This document shows, piece after piece, positions 62,106 to 64,000 of a DNA stretch of 64,000 nucleotides; within the stretch, counting starts at the first letter, position 1; each line of letters opens with the position of its first letter. Where the stretch lies: positions 9,765 through 73,764 of the forward strand of contig CALAVE010000041.1 of NCBI GenBank assembly GCA_937892215.1, in the 5' to 3' direction. Both the position numbers and the translations under genes were made by a program. This DNA comes from an uncultured Porphyromonadaceae bacterium (lineage in GTDB: Bacteria; Bacteroidota; Bacteroidia; Bacteroidales; Muribaculaceae). The notes beneath the pieces are model-generated. The model was given only the letters and a program-made list of their open reading frames with translations, was not told where the DNA came from and did no database searches.

Positions 62106-63690
62106 TTTTTATTAATTCAGTTCTATTTTCAATTATATTTGACTCCTCTGTTATTTCTTCAATTTGAATGACATTATTAATTAATTCATTTATATGTTCA
62201 CTTTTGATATTTATTTCCTTTGTATCGACAAACACTTCCATAATTGGATTATAATTTACATAATCACTTTTAGTTTCTTCTTTCACTGTTCGAGAATTAA
62301 ATCTATCTTCAAATTTATTGATAGTTTTTTCAATTTTTGATTCATTATAACAAATATTATTTAATTCATATTTATATATATCATCTCTTTCACAATCATC
62401 AATACATTGCTTTTTCTCTTCTATTAATTTATTATAATCATCAGGACAATTGTAATTTTCGGTGCAATAAAATCTTTTTGAGGTTAAATTATAATAAAAA
62501 TAAAAAGTAAAATAATCTTTTAACGATTCATAACAATTAATAATAGAATTAGTATTATATTCATCATTATATAATTGATAAAAATTTGAATCACATATAC
62601 CACATGATAATTTATTATATATAATTCTACTCTTTGAATAACAATTATATTCATTTCCAACGTCAAAATAATTCTTCTTACATTTAATTGTTTTATTTTT
62701 GGTAAAATCACCATCCACTTCCAAATTATTAATACAAATGACTATACTATCTGAATTTGGTAAAAAATTTCTAGTTTTCAATTTATTTGGATCAATATCT
62801 GCTTCTTGAAAATTGATATATTCCAATTTTGAGCATTCACTAAACATTTTAGTCACAACAGTACTTTGTGTAATAATAAAATTAGTTAAATCCAAAGAAA
62901 TTAAAGAAGAGCATTTATCAAACATATTACTCATTGATGTCACTTGAGATGTATTAAAGTTAGATAAATCCAATGAATTTAAAGCAGAACATCCTTTAAA
63001 CATAAATTCCATAGATTCCACATTAGATGTCTCAAAAGAAGATAAATCTACTGAAATCAAAGAAGAACATTCACAAAACATATTACTCATTGATTTCACT
63101 TGAGATGTATTAAAGCTTGATAAATCCAATGAATTTAAAGCAGAACATTCTTGAAACATTGATTCCATATTTTTTAATGAAGAAGTTTCGAAAGAAGATA
63201 AATCCAATGAACTTAAAGAGGAACATCCATAAAACATATTACTCATTGTTATTACTTTAGACGTATTTATGTTAGTGAAATTTAAATAAATCAAAGATGA
63301 ACATTTAGAAAACATCAAGCTCATAACTTCAATTTGAGAAGAGTCAAAATTAGATAAATCAATTTCTGTAATATCTTTACAATTATAAAACATATTAGTA
63401 GTTTTTCTTAGTTTATCATACCAAATTAAAGTAATATTACTATCTGGAGTATCTAAATTATATTCATTTTTTATGTCAGTTTGATTAATACCGTTTATAT
63501 ATATTTCATTTGGAAATATTTCATCTCCTCCTGAAAATACTTTTACATTCCCTGTAGCTTTTGTCTTTAATATAATATAAGAAAACCCTGATGATATTCT
63601 TCTTATTTCACATTTGACAGTCAAGGAAGAAAATACTGAATAAATAATTAAAACATAATATAATAGTGTTAATATCTTTCTGTAATTCAT
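62106..63690 (-). CDS. BspA-like (DUF285) surface protein of an AT-rich, probably eukaryotic, microbe (3' truncated)
   Basis: Starting at the ATG at 63690 (MNYRKILTLLYYVLIIYSVF), a signal peptide is followed by BspA-type leucine-rich repeats of about 23 residues (MFYGCSSLSSLDLSSFETSS, MFQECSALNSLDLSSFNTSQ and so on, about 7 copies) and then a Cys-rich region (YNKLSCGICDSNF, CPDDYNKLIEEKKQCIDDC). The reading frame is open further upstream to 63831. The Asn/Lys/Ile-rich composition, the Cys-rich EKKQCIDDC style and the extremely AT-rich flank resemble anaerobic fungi or other anaerobic protists rather than bacteria. The reading frame continues without a stop into the bacterial fragment at about 62105, which I consider an artefactual fusion. 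BspA-like proteins are surface adhesins. Confidence 0.6.
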
Positions 63691-64000
63691 TTTTTCATTA
63701 AAATTGATTTTACTATTTTTAAATATTGCTTTAGGTACCTTTATTATTTTTGCTTTAAAATTAATGGGATTAAACTTTTTTGATGGTATTAAGAAAATTA
63801 TTTTGGAAATAAATTTATTATTTTGATTCATCTGTCTTTGAAGAGTTCGATTATTCAAAATCTTAAATTTTTAAAAAAAAATTAATTAATTAATTTGTTT
63901 AAATATTTATATTAAATTAATTTTTATTTAAATACATAAGATATTTTTTTATTAATAAATTTTAAATAATAACTTTATTTTATTTTTAATTTCAATGGGG
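63691..64000. other. Extremely AT-rich flank
   Basis: Over 80% A+T by eye, with long A/T runs from 63868 on. It contains the open N-terminal extension of the BspA-like frame (to 63831, MNQNNKFISKIIFLI) and otherwise nothing recognisable. The last four bases are GGGG; the window edge is arbitrary, so I do not read this as a telomere. Confidence 0.6.

Noticed and set aside
63990..64000. Ciliate-type telomere start (GGGG at the end of the window)
   Set aside because: Only one G-run is visible and the window edge is arbitrary.

Overview
Most of this window (about 1-60.9 kb) is a gene-dense piece of a Bacteroidales chromosome. Evidence: promoters repeatedly carry the Bacteroidetes -7 element TAnnTTTG, Shine-Dalgarno sequences are nearly absent, and the families are typical of the order (PorX, NigD-like lipoprotein, DUF4831, DUF3467, viroplasmin-type RNase HI, short-lid adenylate kinase, a type IX secretion C-terminal domain). 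A gut or rumen member is plausible; I cannot name the genus. The last 3 kb does not belong to the same genome: about 60.92-62.10 kb looks like a Firmicutes surface-polysaccharide locus with a strong Shine-Dalgarno, and about 62.10-64.0 kb is extremely AT-rich and encodes a BspA-like protein resembling those of anaerobic eukaryotic microbes.

Layout. 1-4.9 kb: a TPR protein (PorW/SprE-like) and PorX, a type IX secretion regulator. 4.9-9.8 kb: LD-carboxypeptidase, GH25 lysozyme, a polysaccharide flippase and RuvB. 10-17.3 kb: TyrS, tRNA-Gln(UUG), a GH3 glycosidase, then a minus-strand run of LolD, NigD-like lipoprotein, DUF3467, CysS and a GT2. 17.4-25.8 kb: a six-gene plus-strand operon encoding a vWA-like lipoprotein, a multi-pass membrane protein, a tubulin/FtsZ-fold protein, a very large actin/Hsp70-fold ATPase, a membrane-anchored coiled-coil protein and a zinc-ribbon/FtsK-gamma-like tail-anchored protein. 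This is the best candidate for an undescribed system: two cytoskeletal NTPase folds together with an outer-membrane-type lipoprotein and inner-membrane partners. 26.2-41.1 kb: nuclease, lipid-type ABC exporter, S41 protease, Mfd, shikimate kinase, RNase HI, a GT4, a radical SAM enzyme and topoisomerase I. 41.1-43.1 kb: a Fic-domain gene inserted between 99-bp direct repeats that duplicate the topA terminator, the next gene's promoter and its first 17 coding bases. 43.1-47.7 kb: a two-receiver/ATP-grasp (PPDK-N type) protein and a long coiled-coil partner. 47.8-55 kb: NlpC/P60, DUF4831, Nnr, hpt, adk, pepT and a TolB-like beta-propeller. 55.1-60.8 kb: a 1890-residue secreted protein with two starch-binding-type modules, a long leucine-rich-repeat array and a type IX secretion sorting domain.

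Links between genes. PorX and the TPR protein would control or build the machinery that exports the large LRR protein at the other end. LdcA, GH25, GH3 (NagZ-like) and NlpC/P60 are all peptidoglycan-active enzymes. The 41-43 kb repeat and the 61-62 kb junctions are the two places where the DNA has plainly been rearranged, the first probably biological, the second more likely an assembly or amplification chimera.
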